Below are positions 5,008-14,356 of a stretch of 22,516 nucleotides of DNA, piece by piece (position 1 is the stretch's first letter; every line of letters begins with the position of its first letter). This DNA comes from a virus: positions 1 to 22,516 of the IMG/VR virus record IMGVR_UViG_3300034104_000477. The stretch is one strand, 5' to 3'. The notes under the pieces were generated by a model that worked only from the letters and a program-made list of their open reading frames with translations, did no database searches and was not told where the DNA came from. The position numbers were made by a program, and so were the translations under genes.

Positions 5008-8000
5008 CTACCGCTCTGGCTTGTTGAACAGTCTGCTTCGCCAACATATCACGCTGCTGGCGAAGCGGAGCTATAAGCGCAAGCTTTGTCTCCGAGTCAA
5101 ATGGGCCAGCTTCAATGGACCGGATCTGACGGTTCAATTCACTTAGCTGTGTTGATGTCCGGGCAATCGTCCGGTTCATCATGGCAAGCTGACCCTTCTC
5201 AGTTTGCAATTCAATGGCGCGATTGTAATCGCCACGCAGGTTGGCTTCATTGATTGCATTCTTGATCTGGTTTGACTGTTCCTTGAGGGTATAGAAATCC
5301 CCAACGAACCTTGAGACCTTGGTCTCATCGGTGCGGTAGAACCTACCAAGCCCTGACGCATTACCAAGGATTGCCGGGATATCTGACGGACTGCCAAACG
5401 GACCAGCGGGTTTGCCTGGAATCACATCGAGGTTTGCCAAAACGATAGAGTCAAACCCGGACATCAATCCAGAACCGATACTCCCAAGGTAACCATTAAG
5501 CACTGCCTGCATCTTGATGGGGCTGACAAGGTTACCTGTGGCAGCAGATGCCAACCTAGCCGCAGTTGTGGTTGACCTGTCCACCCTGTCCTCGGTTGGA
5601 AGGTTCCGCATTGCGTAGTTCTCAAGCTCCCGCCCACGGAAGAAGTCATAGTTGGTTACAGCCGACAGGATAGGCAGCACCGCTTGTGGGATTGGATTGA
5701 AGAACAGAGTGGATGTGCCAATCGAAACCGCAGCCTTGGTCAGATCATCGGTGTTGCCCTTGCGGTATGCTTCCATTGCAAGGATCGGCACGGCACCAAA
5801 GAAAGATCCGATTTCAAAGTTACGGGGCAGAGCAATCTTTCTCCCCTCCCCAAGGAACAACCAATCATACCGGATGATATCGTCAACGGTAAGGTTATCA
5901 AGCTCGTCTTCATTGCCGCCCGACAAAGCCAAGCCATACATTGCCGTAGAAAATGCGGTGATAACCATACTACGCAGGAAGATTTGCTGCGGTATCTTGA
6001 GGATGGTCTTGTTGCCCTTCTCATTTTCCACAAGCCGATACAGACCTTGGATCTTGGCGTTGAGGAATGGCACCAACGGGATCAGGCTCTGCACCACATT
6101 GCCAAACACACCCTGACCAGAACCCTGGCGAGAGAATGGTGCCAACATGTAAGCCTGGAAGGCCGCTTGCTTATCGGTCATTCCCTGGCCTTTAAGCCGC
6201 TCATACAGGGCTAGGCGTTCAGCAAGCTCTGTGGCTTCACTGATCTGGGAAAGCCCGTCTATGGCCTTGCTAAAGGGTGCTAGGAGGTTGCCACGCATAA
6301 GCTCCCCAAAGATCCCACGATCATCGAGTTGCTTCTTCATCTTCGCGGCGATGTTCCGCTCACCCATACCAAGGGTGTAGCCACCAAACCCGGTCTGTGC
6401 CGTGAAGGCTAGGTAGGATGGGTTGGCTTTGAGGAAGTCCTTCATCCCCTTGATTGTGGTGAATGGGCTGAAGGATGCGCCTTCCTGGGCATAAGCCTGG
6501 AACTTACCGCGATACAGGTTGGCCCACATGAACGATGGTGCAAGGGTGATCATATCCCGGAAGAACGAAGCCATCCTTGCCATGGCTTGATGAAGCGCAC
6601 CCCTGGTCTTTGCCGGGGCTGTGGCCATGGCGGTGAAGAGGATGGGATCATCAACCCGGAAATGAACTTCATTTCCATTGACACGGTAGGTGACGATGTT
6701 GTTTCCGGCGGCACTCTGAACAACCTGACCAAGGCCCACATCGCGGGCAACCTCAGCGGTCATCTTGATTGCATGGTTCTTCAGACCAGCCCGGATAATA
6801 CTGTCAGCATTCCGCAAGATGTTCTCAAGCAGATCACCAACATTACCATCCCCGCCACCAAGCTTCTTATCCAAGGCGCTGGTGGTGTTGCGGAGAACAT
6901 TGTTGACATTCGGACCAAGGATCTGATTGGGATCGCTTTGGCTGTCAGCTTCCATCTCACGGTAGAACGGTGTGTAGAAGATCAGCGCAAGCTCTTGCGC
7001 CTTCGCCCGTGTCATGATCCCGGTATCAACCGCGAAGTCCAACAGTGAGTCGCTGAACTTCTTCAGGTCTCTGGCAACATCTACAAACTCAGGATGCGCC
7101 TGTTCTGTTTGCTGGATGATGTCATTGATCATCTGATCAGTGAATGGCTGACCCTTGATCGACCTCATGCCTGTGCGACCAACACCGCGCAGATCTTTCT
7201 CTCTCAGGGCAATAAGATACCGCTGAAGGATATCTTGGTTCTTGGTGTCAACCTTACCCTCAAAGATCTCCATAAGAGATTTAACATCGTTGCGGATGTC
7301 AATGTCGCCAGTGGTTGGGTCAAACTTCAGGCCACCAACCTGGGTAAGAAGCTGCATACGCCCCGTGTTCATCAGAGCTGACTCAGCAGCAATGCCAATG
7401 TCACGTCCGTTGAGAACACCCATACGTTCAGCCAATTGCTGCAACATCCAGATCGGATGATTGCGGTTTACCGAAGTGCGAACCAGAGCATCACGCAAAC
7501 GCTCTGGTGTATTGGGTGTGCCGTAAAGCGCGGTGTTATCCATGGCACCGACAAGGCGCCGGAACACACCGCCAAACAAACCAGACCGAGTAATAGGCTG
7601 AGCAGTCAGTGCATCCATGTAGAAGGAATAGTTTGGATCTGTCAGCAGTGGTGATTGACGCGCAGCAAACTCAGGTTGAGTTGCGACACCCTGCTCAAAC
7701 TTATTGAAGATAGATTTAATCTGAGTTGGATCAAAAGCAACCCAAACATCAGATGGAGTTTTGGTTCTTTCCCCTGTTGGAAGAGACCTTTCGCTTGGTA
7801 TGTCTGTTGATGTTGATTTTATCCCGTCATACCCACGGTAACGAAGAGCCTCGTTGACCATGTCTTTTGGTGGAATGTTCGTGCCATTTCTTTGATTTTC
7901 ATAGTCAGCAGAACTAACCATAAAGTTATACAAGTCTTCATTAGATATCGTTTCTTTGCTTCTATAAGCAACACTTGGCGACTGAAACTCACGCTTCATG

Positions 8001-11000
8001 TCTTGCCAAAAGATTTCGCTGTATTTTTTTACATCAAAATCTGGCTTTGTTGAAAACATTGATATCCAATGTTTCCAAATATTATCAACCACACTTTGAT
8101 TGAGCATCTTTCCGTTCTCATCCATGAACGAATAGCGCAATATTTTCCCATCAAAGTTTGGGTGCGTAAAAGTTTCAGACATATCAAACGGATTCTGAAT
8201 TGAAAGGTACGCAGGATAAACTGTGGCTGCGCCAGCCATATCAGAGTTAAGATCTAAATCGCTAACAAAGTTAATTAGCTGATCTCGTTGACGTGAGTAT
8301 CTTGGCGCCGCAGATGCAACCTTGTTGAACTCTTTTGCAAATTCATTGGCTCCCAAGGAGGCTGCTGCCTTGAGTTTTTGTAACTCAGGCTTACCAAGAA
8401 CATATCTGTCGGTGAGTAATTCTTTTACTGCATCCATTTTGTCTTCTGATGGTGGGTTGATGGTGAGTTTTCTGCCTTGAAAAGCATACCCAGCTTGAGC
8501 CTTTTCACCTTGTGTGTATGCTTCTTCCAAAGAAGAAACATTTCTTGGCACACCACCAGCCATTTCTGGATTTGTAGAAAACCAGAACCCACGCCCATAT
8601 AGGCTGTCTGGGCTTGCGGCATTCAAATCAAAAGCATTGAACTGGTTCACGCTTCCAGTATAGGCAGGAATAGGATTGCCATTCCTATCCGAAACTTTAC
8701 TTTCACCAAACCAATCAACGAAGTCAGGCGTGGTCATGCCAACACTGCGAGCAGCAAACTCCACCTCTGGCTTTTGACGATAGATATCCTTTCTGACAAA
8801 TTGTCTTTCTGGGGGGAGGCCCTGTCTGGTTCCAGTAATTCGATACCCCTCGACGTACCTTATTTCAGGGAACCGAGTTTTTAAATAATTAGTGATATCA
8901 TCAATTAGTTTGCGAGTTCCTGTAATGCCCAAAGGAACCCTCAGACCAAACGGCCCATAAGAACCTGTTGGAATGGTCTTGAGCTTTGGATTTTTCTTAA
9001 TGTCTTCTGGGGCAATAGCATCAATTTCAAAAACATCGCCCTGCCTATAAGCGTTCATGAAGATGATGCCGCCACCTTCAATGTCCCAAAACATTTGAGT
9101 GTTGTTACCTGCCTCAACCACATCTGGGTTGCCGGGCTTTAGGGAAACCCCTTCGCGCGCAGAGAACTCAATGTCAGGAGCCGCAGCAGCAAGCTCATTG
9201 ATCAGAGCCTTGGTGTTTTGCGGGGTGATCTCAACGCCCCTTGGTGCCGCAGACATCTCAGCCTGTGCCTGTGCGGGACGCGCAAGTTCCTCAGTGAACC
9301 TAGCTCCACCCCTTCCAGCTTCACGGGTCAACAACTCACTGGTAGTCCCGTAGCCAAGACCACTCAGTGCGTTCCCCATGCGGGAGAAGAAGTCACGAAG
9401 GAAGTTGATGAACCTGCTGAACCCAGGCTTAACCCCGGTAATCTGATTGCCGCGCCGCAACGCATCCACCAACGCGCCATAAACATAAGCCTGAGCTTCG
9501 CGTGGCGTGATTGGACTTTTCAAATCCCTGACCAACAGATCGAAGTACGACATGTTGCCAGCAGCGCTTCTCAAGCGCTGAAGTTTATTCTTGAGGGATT
9601 TATCCTTGATGATGTCGGCAAACATTGCCTTGCCATCTTTGAGATCAGATCCCTTGGCGAAGGCATTATCAAGTGCCTCAGCAAATCCCTTGTCAAACTT
9701 CTTGTAGTAATCCTGAAGAACATGAAACGCTTCATGTGCCGCAGTCTCACGCAGCAGGACGTACCCAGGATCAAGGAACCTCTTCGATAGGGAGAGTTCA
9801 ATCAGAGCCTTGGCTGCATCTCTGCGACCCTGAACCTCGGCACCAAGCGTACCGCCGCTGGCTTCAACAGCCTTGGCCTCTTCTTCAGTGGGAAGAAGCC
9901 TCTCAACAAACTCAATCCTGTGATTGGCTTTGCCAGGAAGCTGCTTGACCAAAACATCCGCGCCAATGAAGGCGCCAAGAAGCTGCTGAGAATCAAGCGC
10001 ACGGTTATTCAAAGCGCGGCGAACACCATCGGCAACTTCCTTGCCTTGGGTTCCCATCTTCTCAAGTTCGCCAAGCCGCTTGTTGATGGTCTCATCAGCC
10101 CGTTTAAAGGCTGTGCGTAGCCGTCCCTGCTCTTCCTTGGTGGCAGCAGCCTCCTGCGCCTTGATGCCTTCCTCGGCCTTCGCACGGGCTTCCTGTGCCT
10201 GTGCAAGTTGAACCTGAGCAAAGGCCTTTTTGTTTGGATCGGCGGTCTGCTTGATAATCCGCTCAGCCCGGCGCTCAGCAATCCTGGCCTTCCTCAGATC
10301 TTCCTTTGGATCAACACCAGCGGGTGCAGCAGCTTCAGTGGCTGGCTGAGCGACCTCTGGAATATCCCGTGCCGATAGATCTTGTTGACGCAGCCGCTCA
10401 AGAACACGCTCCTGATCTTCGCGAGGGAGATCCTTCCACGGCACTCCCGGAATATTAAGCTCAGCCCTTACGGCATTGATGCGCTCGGAATTAGGATCGC
10501 CATTTTCATCAAGGCCAGCCGCTTCAAGTAATTCCTGATCTCTACTCAGGGATTGTGGAGTCGGCTGATCTGGAACAGCAGCCTCAGCGGAGGGCTGCTC
10601 AACAGGTGTTACGGGCTGCGTAACAGCAGGCTGCGTGGTTGGTTCGGCAGCGGCTTCAGTGACAGGTGGTTGAGCGGCAGCTTCAGTGACGGGCGGTTGG
10701 GCGGCGGCTTCAGCAGGGGGAGGAGCAGGAGCCGCAGCTTGTGTGGTTGGCTCCGCAGGAGGAGCAGGGGTTTCCCCTGAAGCAATCGCATTCTCGGCAG
10801 CGGCAATAGCTTCAGGCGGGAGATCCCTGCCAGCAACATAATCATTGATTAATTGCTGTGTGATTGGTGAACGAGGTTCTGCCGGAGGGGGCGTTGGCCC
10901 CCTTACACCAGCAATACCACCACCCATGATAGCACCGAGGGTGCCGCCAATAGCAGCCGCACCAGCAGCGCCACGGGTCAAGTCACGTTCAGTATCAGCG

Positions 11001-11974
11001 CGGCGAGCCGCGATGTTCTGAGCAATCTGACCGCCACCTTCTTCAACCGCTTCCTGCGCGCCTTCACCAGCGGCACCCGTCAGAATCCGGCGAACAACCC
11101 GTTCAGAAAGCTGCTTGCTGAACAATGCCTTTTCAGCACCCGGCAGAACAGCGGCAGCGGCGCCAGAGATCCCGGCACCCATAAGGCCAGCCTGCTGAGC
11201 GGCTTCTTCAGCCAGCGTCCTGCGAGCTTCCTCCGCAGACATCCTTTGTGTCAGGGCCTGATACGCAGGGCTGTTTGCCAGCGTTGCATCAGGCAAGGAC
11301 ATGATGTCCTGATATGCCTGACCCGCCACTTCACCACCCTGTAGAGCGGCGCCTGTACCGATTGCAGTGCCAGTGCCTACCCTACCAGCAAGCTGTGCCG
11401 CAGCAGCCCTCTCAGCCGCTGTCGCAGCCCCTCGGGTGCCAAGCTGAACAGCACCCATAGCCGCCCGGCCCACACCCCCGGTGGCAATAAACATTGGGAT
11501 CTGCTCAAGCAGCATGGACCCAATAAGGCTTGGGTTCTGTGCCAGGGTTCTCAGGGCGGCAGATGCTTCAGCAGCCAACCCCTGATCTTCAGCTTGCTTT
11601 ACTGCCGCTGATAATGCCGCGCGCTTGGCGCGCATCTCCTCGGACATAAGGCTTTCGCCGTATTCCTGAACACCACGCCCAGCGCGAGTGAGAGCATTGT
11701 CATACCCAACGCCAGGAAGAACCATGCCACCCAAAGAGCCGACAGTAGAAAGTAAACTGCCGCCACCAGAAACAACTGAACCAAGCGCAGTGCCAAGCGC
11801 ACTCCCTCCTTGAGGTGGTTGTGCTGGCTGCTGAGGTGCCGAAGAAAACCGAGACATAAAGTCTTCGACAGGGATATCAGAATAAAACTTCTTATGAATA
11901 CCAGTAAGAAGTTGTTCATCAGAGAGATCATCGTATTGAGGAAATACCTGACGAACTTCTTGAATGGTAGGCAT
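4997..11974 (-). CDS. Giant polyvalent virion protein (zincin, GNAT-like, ART-PolyVal and LPD38-type modules)
   Basis: This 2325-residue protein starts at an ATG preceded by AGGGGA. Modules in order: residues 1-45, Q-V-F-P-Q-Y-D-D-L-S-D-E-Q-L with Y-S-D-I-P, a tag shared by phage ejected proteins; about 55-355, glycine/alanine-rich hydrophobic helices; 360-480, Pro/Ala/Thr linker; 490-660, charged coiled-coil-like helices; HEAFH at 747-751 (zinc metalloprotease), with E of P-R-E-A-Q-A-Y as likely third ligand; 936-1072, GNAT-like segment; 1078-1424, ADP-ribosyltransferase-like module (W-F-G-E-S-K-V, Y-T-G-S at 1105-1108, G-R-G-F-W-F-S-T, F-D-P-T-Q-I-K-S-I-F-N); 1440-2325, LPD38-like end with Y-D-W-L-F-L-G-E-G near 2034. 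Domain names follow the published polyvalent-protein families, from memory. It occupies the T7 gp16-like place, so injection with the DNA is likely (inference). Confidence 0.8.
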   Translation of the reverse strand: MPTIQEVRQVFPQYDDLSDEQLLTGIHKKFYSDIPVEDFMSRFSSAPQQPAQPPQGGSALGTALGSVVSGGGSLLSTVGSLGGMVLPGVGYDNALTRAGRGVQEYGESLMSEEMRAKRAALSAAVKQAEDQGLAAEASAALRTLAQNPSLIGSMLLEQIPMFIATGGVGRAAMGAVQLGTRGAATAAERAAAAQLAGRVGTGTAIGTGAALQGGEVAGQAYQDIMSLPDATLANSPAYQALTQRMSAEEARRTLAEEAAQQAGLMGAGISGAAAAVLPGAEKALFSKQLSERVVRRILTGAAGEGAQEAVEEGGGQIAQNIAARRADTERDLTRGAAGAAAIGGTLGAIMGGGIAGVRGPTPPPAEPRSPITQQLINDYVAGRDLPPEAIAAAENAIASGETPAPPAEPTTQAAAPAPPPAEAAAQPPVTEAAAQPPVTEAAAEPTTQPAVTQPVTPVEQPSAEAAVPDQPTPQSLSRDQELLEAAGLDENGDPNSERINAVRAELNIPGVPWKDLPREDQERVLERLRQQDLSARDIPEVAQPATEAAAPAGVDPKEDLRKARIAERRAERIIKQTADPNKKAFAQVQLAQAQEARAKAEEGIKAQEAAATKEEQGRLRTAFKRADETINKRLGELEKMGTQGKEVADGVRRALNNRALDSQQLLGAFIGADVLVKQLPGKANHRIEFVERLLPTEEEAKAVEASGGTLGAEVQGRRDAAKALIELSLSKRFLDPGYVLLRETAAHEAFHVLQDYYKKFDKGFAEALDNAFAKGSDLKDGKAMFADIIKDKSLKNKLQRLRSAAGNMSYFDLLVRDLKSPITPREAQAYVYGALVDALRRGNQITGVKPGFSRFINFLRDFFSRMGNALSGLGYGTTSELLTREAGRGGARFTEELARPAQAQAEMSAAPRGVEITPQNTKALINELAAAAPDIEFSAREGVSLKPGNPDVVEAGNNTQMFWDIEGGGIIFMNAYRQGDVFEIDAIAPEDIKKNPKLKTIPTGSYGPFGLRVPLGITGTRKLIDDITNYLKTRFPEIRYVEGYRITGTRQGLPPERQFVRKDIYRQKPEVEFAARSVGMTTPDFVDWFGESKVSDRNGNPIPAYTGSVNQFNAFDLNAASPDSLYGRGFWFSTNPEMAGGVPRNVSSLEEAYTQGEKAQAGYAFQGRKLTINPPSEDKMDAVKELLTDRYVLGKPELQKLKAAASLGANEFAKEFNKVASAAPRYSRQRDQLINFVSDLDLNSDMAGAATVYPAYLSIQNPFDMSETFTHPNFDGKILRYSFMDENGKMLNQSVVDNIWKHWISMFSTKPDFDVKKYSEIFWQDMKREFQSPSVAYRSKETISNEDLYNFMVSSADYENQRNGTNIPPKDMVNEALRYRGYDGIKSTSTDIPSERSLPTGERTKTPSDVWVAFDPTQIKSIFNKFEQGVATQPEFAARQSPLLTDPNYSFYMDALTAQPITRSGLFGGVFRRLVGAMDNTALYGTPNTPERLRDALVRTSVNRNHPIWMLQQLAERMGVLNGRDIGIAAESALMNTGRMQLLTQVGGLKFDPTTGDIDIRNDVKSLMEIFEGKVDTKNQDILQRYLIALREKDLRGVGRTGMRSIKGQPFTDQMINDIIQQTEQAHPEFVDVARDLKKFSDSLLDFAVDTGIMTRAKAQELALIFYTPFYREMEADSQSDPNQILGPNVNNVLRNTTSALDKKLGGGDGNVGDLLENILRNADSIIRAGLKNHAIKMTAEVARDVGLGQVVQSAAGNNIVTYRVNGNEVHFRVDDPILFTAMATAPAKTRGALHQAMARMASFFRDMITLAPSFMWANLYRGKFQAYAQEGASFSPFTTIKGMKDFLKANPSYLAFTAQTGFGGYTLGMGERNIAAKMKKQLDDRGIFGELMRGNLLAPFSKAIDGLSQISEATELAERLALYERLKGQGMTDKQAAFQAYMLAPFSRQGSGQGVFGNVVQSLIPLVPFLNAKIQGLYRLVENEKGNKTILKIPQQIFLRSMVITAFSTAMYGLALSGGNEDELDNLTVDDIIRYDWLFLGEGRKIALPRNFEIGSFFGAVPILAMEAYRKGNTDDLTKAAVSIGTSTLFFNPIPQAVLPILSAVTNYDFFRGRELENYAMRNLPTEDRVDRSTTTAARLASAATGNLVSPIKMQAVLNGYLGSIGSGLMSGFDSIVLANLDVIPGKPAGPFGSPSDIPAILGNASGLGRFYRTDETKVSRFVGDFYTLKEQSNQIKNAINEANLRGDYNRAIELQTEKGQLAMMNRTIARTSTQLSELNRQIRSIEAGPFDSETKLALIAPLRQQRDMLAKQTVQQARAVGAI
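7680..9090 (-). other. AT-rich segment coding the ART-like and most of the GNAT-like modules
   Basis: Hand counts give roughly 32-45% G+C per 60-base line here (for example about 33% at 7921-7980, 32% at 8041-8100, 35% at 8881-8940). Flanking parts of the same gene give about 52-65% (7561-7620, 9181-9240, 10561-10620). The frame stays open throughout. The edges lie close to the E-F-x-A-R linkers at residues 936-940 and 1435-1439, so this looks like a domain cassette of separate origin. Confidence 0.65.
10653..10713 (-). repeat. 27-base tandem repeat in the giant gene
   Basis: Units starting gcttcag lie at 10653, 10680 and 10707, a spacing of exactly 27 bases. They encode repeated E-A-A-A-Q-P-P-V-T nonapeptides in the proline/alanine-rich linker of the giant protein. 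Two copies are nearly identical and the third is partial. It is probably an extendable flexible spacer that varies by slippage. Confidence 0.8.
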
Positions 11975-11988
11975 ATTAATTCCCCTGG

Positions 11989-13374
11989 TCAGCGGAGGCC
12001 GAGCGGATCATTTATCCCAAACATACCAGCAATCTGCCTTTCCCGCGCAGTCCTGGCAGCTACAAGCTGCTGCACCCTAGCGGCAATAGGACCGCGCTGC
12101 GCCTCTGGTACACTGGCAATTTGTGACTGAGCCAGACCAATTTGTTCGCCAATCGCTTTGATTTCTCCATCAGCGGAAAGCGCAGACCTGTATGCCGTCA
12201 CGTTTGCCCTGTTCGCAGCGGCTTCAGCATTTGTCCCGGCAATGCGCTCGCGAGCTTCAAGCGCGGATGCTTGCGCTCGTTCACGGGCTTCTTGGCTTGC
12301 CAGCATTGCATTCGAGCGGGCGTTTGCGCCAGCTTCAGCAACACGAGAACGGTATTCAGCAGCACTGATCTGGCCAAGCGCATACATGCGCTGAAGATTA
12401 GCCTGCTCCAGGGAGAACCTGTCACGGATATCCTGACGCTCATCCTGACGGATCTGACCAAGCTGCTGAGCATAGGACTGAACAGCAGGTGTGGCACCCT
12501 CACCAATAGAACCAAGGAAGCTTGGGTTCCTTGAAGCAGCCATGCGAAGGCCAGCTTCCACTAAGGCAAGGTTCTGAGCTTCACGCCTCCGCTCTTGAGG
12601 ATTGGTCCTGCCCTTCTCAAGCTCGGCACGAAGGGCAGCGAGGTTGTTGGGGAAGGCAGCTTCAAGGCGGCGCATACCGCCAAGCACACCATCTTCAAAG
12701 CTACCACCACCAGCGCCAGCGCCAGGAATACCAGCGGCACCGCCACCGCCAGCGCCACCACCAGCAGAAGGAGCAGCAGGCCCGGCTGGCGTTTGATAAA
12801 CCTGCCTGCCACCCATTGGCTCTGGGGTATAATCTGGGATGGGCGGAATCCCAGCGCTCGGGCCTGGAGTGTAACGGGTTTCACCTTCAATAGGACGCTC
12901 TTCTCCAAACTCACCATCACCACGCGGAAGTTGAGAAGCTGGTTGATTTGCTTCTCTTAGCCGCTGCGTTTCTTCGCGGAATCGCCTGAAGCGTTCAAAA
13001 AATGGGCTTGATGGTAAAGCTTCCGATTCTGGCAGAAGGCCAAAATCTTCAGCCATTCCCCCAGCCTGCATCCTTACAACACCACCCTCACGCATCTCCT
13101 GCATGTCATCGGGTGAAGCGCGCTCCTCTTCCTCATACCCTGGGGTACGGAGGGATCGAATGCCAGCTTGGTCGTAGGTCTGCGGGATGCTGGCCAGATC
13201 CTCAGCCACTGTGCCTTGAGGTTCTTGAGGTTGCTGCGCTCGCATATCCTTGCGGCGGCGGATCTCAGATAGAACCAAGTATGAAGGCGCAGAGCTATCA
13301 GGTGCCTGCATCAACTGCATGAGCTGATCGTCTGATGCGTTCTTGAGAGCGTCTTGGATCTTGAGGAGGTTCAT
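11989..13374 (-). CDS. Internal virion protein candidate (T7 gp15-like position)
   Basis: This 461-residue protein starts at an ATG with AGGA about 9 bases upstream and ends 14 bases before the giant gene. The N-terminus (D-D-Q-L-M-Q-L-M, then Y-L-V-L-S-E-I-R-R-R-K-D-M-R) and the G-G-V-V-R-M-Q-A-G-G-M motif near residue 98 are ones I know from phage virion proteins of unknown structure. A proline- and glycine-rich middle (about 165-230) leads to a long Ala/Gln/Arg-rich helical part (about 235-450) that should form coiled coils. The segment N-P-S-F-L-G-S-I-G-E-G-A-T-P-A-V is another recurrent signature. Order and composition suggest a component of the inner core or ejection tube; the role is inferred from synteny. 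Confidence 0.6.
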   Translation of the reverse strand: MNLLKIQDALKNASDDQLMQLMQAPDSSAPSYLVLSEIRRRKDMRAQQPQEPQGTVAEDLASIPQTYDQAGIRSLRTPGYEEEERASPDDMQEMREGGVVRMQAGGMAEDFGLLPESEALPSSPFFERFRRFREETQRLREANQPASQLPRGDGEFGEERPIEGETRYTPGPSAGIPPIPDYTPEPMGGRQVYQTPAGPAAPSAGGGAGGGGAAGIPGAGAGGGSFEDGVLGGMRRLEAAFPNNLAALRAELEKGRTNPQERRREAQNLALVEAGLRMAASRNPSFLGSIGEGATPAVQSYAQQLGQIRQDERQDIRDRFSLEQANLQRMYALGQISAAEYRSRVAEAGANARSNAMLASQEARERAQASALEARERIAGTNAEAAANRANVTAYRSALSADGEIKAIGEQIGLAQSQIASVPEAQRGPIAARVQQLVAARTARERQIAGMFGINDPLGLR

Positions 13375-13386
13375 GTCTAAATCCTA

Positions 13387-14355
13387 TCAGCGCATCAAGC
13401 CAAGGCCAGCGATACCAAGACCAGCAAACTGAGCAAACGGATTGGGGTTTGCGTATTGGTTTTGCACAGTGGCAGGCTGAACCGGAATACCGCGCAGAAT
13501 GCTCGACATAAAGTTGATTTGCTGCTTGTCAAAATCACGCTGATTCAAGAAGTCCTGATACGCAGTATCAAGAGACTTCTGCTCCTGACCCTGCTGCACA
13601 CCACCTTGCTGTTGCAGTGCCTGTGCCTGTTGCAGAGTAAGACCCTGCCGCATCGCGCCAAGCTGCCCCAAGCCAGTGCCAGCCTGTAACCCAAGGCCCG
13701 CGCCAGCTAGACCATATTGCTGACCAGCAAGGCGCTGTTGTTCAGTCTGAGCCTGGGCCTGCATTGACGCCGCACGATCCCGCTCAAACTGTCCCTGTGC
13801 GCTTTCATAAGCCTTCTGCTGGCCCATGGCTTCAATGTCACCAAGGCGCTGCTGCAACCCACGCTGCGCCACACCTTCCTGAATTGCCTGACGGTAGCCA
13901 CCAAACGCACCAGCCTTGATCGCCTGTGTCTCGCGGGATGGACGACCCTCATCATAGTTACGGATCTCAGCCTGACGCTGACGCTCAATCACATTCTGCA
14001 TATAGGGCGACATATACTGAGCCGCCTGCTCTTGCCCGAATGCAGTCTGCTGAATGGGGGTGGATGCGTAGTTGCTGGCCTGGAAGCCGCGCTGCGCTGC
14101 CGCACCCATAATACCAGTGCCAGCCGCAAGCTCAGGATTACCCTGAGCAGCTAGATTGCGGGTGATGTTGAACCCAGCCTGAGTATCGGGCGTAAAGCCA
14201 GCCAACCTCTGACCCTGGTAGCCAACATAAGGCTGATTGCTCTCAGCCTCACTTCGACTCATCATCCGCTCGAAATATGGACGCGCATATTCCGGGAGGT
14301 TCGAGGTATAGGTTGTGCTTTGGGTAGGTGCGCCGCCGCCAGAACCGCCGCCCAT
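13387..14355 (-). CDS. Internal virion protein candidate (T7 gp14-like position)
   Basis: I choose the ATG at 14353-14355 (322 residues), one base after the upstream stop and with AGAAGGA just upstream. An in-frame ATG at 14373 lies before that ribosome site and inside the neighbouring gene. After a glycine-rich start comes the characteristic L-P-E-Y-A-R-P-Y-F-E-R-M-M-S-R-S-E-A-E-S block, followed by R-L-A-G-F-T-P-D-T-Q. This block is frequent in short-tailed phage genomes. The rest is Gln/Ala-rich helix (Q-R-G-L-Q-Q-R-L, A-Q-A-Q-T-E-Q-Q-R-L), ending with a hydrophobic G-L-G-I-A-G-L-G-L-M. It is probably an ejected or core virion protein able to reach a membrane; no direct evidence of role. 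Confidence 0.6.
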   Translation of the reverse strand: MGGGSGGGAPTQSTTYTSNLPEYARPYFERMMSRSEAESNQPYVGYQGQRLAGFTPDTQAGFNITRNLAAQGNPELAAGTGIMGAAAQRGFQASNYASTPIQQTAFGQEQAAQYMSPYMQNVIERQRQAEIRNYDEGRPSRETQAIKAGAFGGYRQAIQEGVAQRGLQQRLGDIEAMGQQKAYESAQGQFERDRAASMQAQAQTEQQRLAGQQYGLAGAGLGLQAGTGLGQLGAMRQGLTLQQAQALQQQGGVQQGQEQKSLDTAYQDFLNQRDFDKQQINFMSSILRGIPVQPATVQNQYANPNPFAQFAGLGIAGLGLMR

Positions 14356-14356
14356 C

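Noticed and set aside
5652-6214. Open frames of up to 176 codons on the + strand inside the giant gene
   Set aside because: They lie opposite clearly coding sequence, have no domain pattern or ribosome site, and arise from codon bias in the - strand gene.
9218-9790. 190-codon + strand open frame opposite the zincin region
   Set aside because: The - strand frame carries the H-E-A-F-H domain; the + strand product is low-complexity and resembles nothing known.
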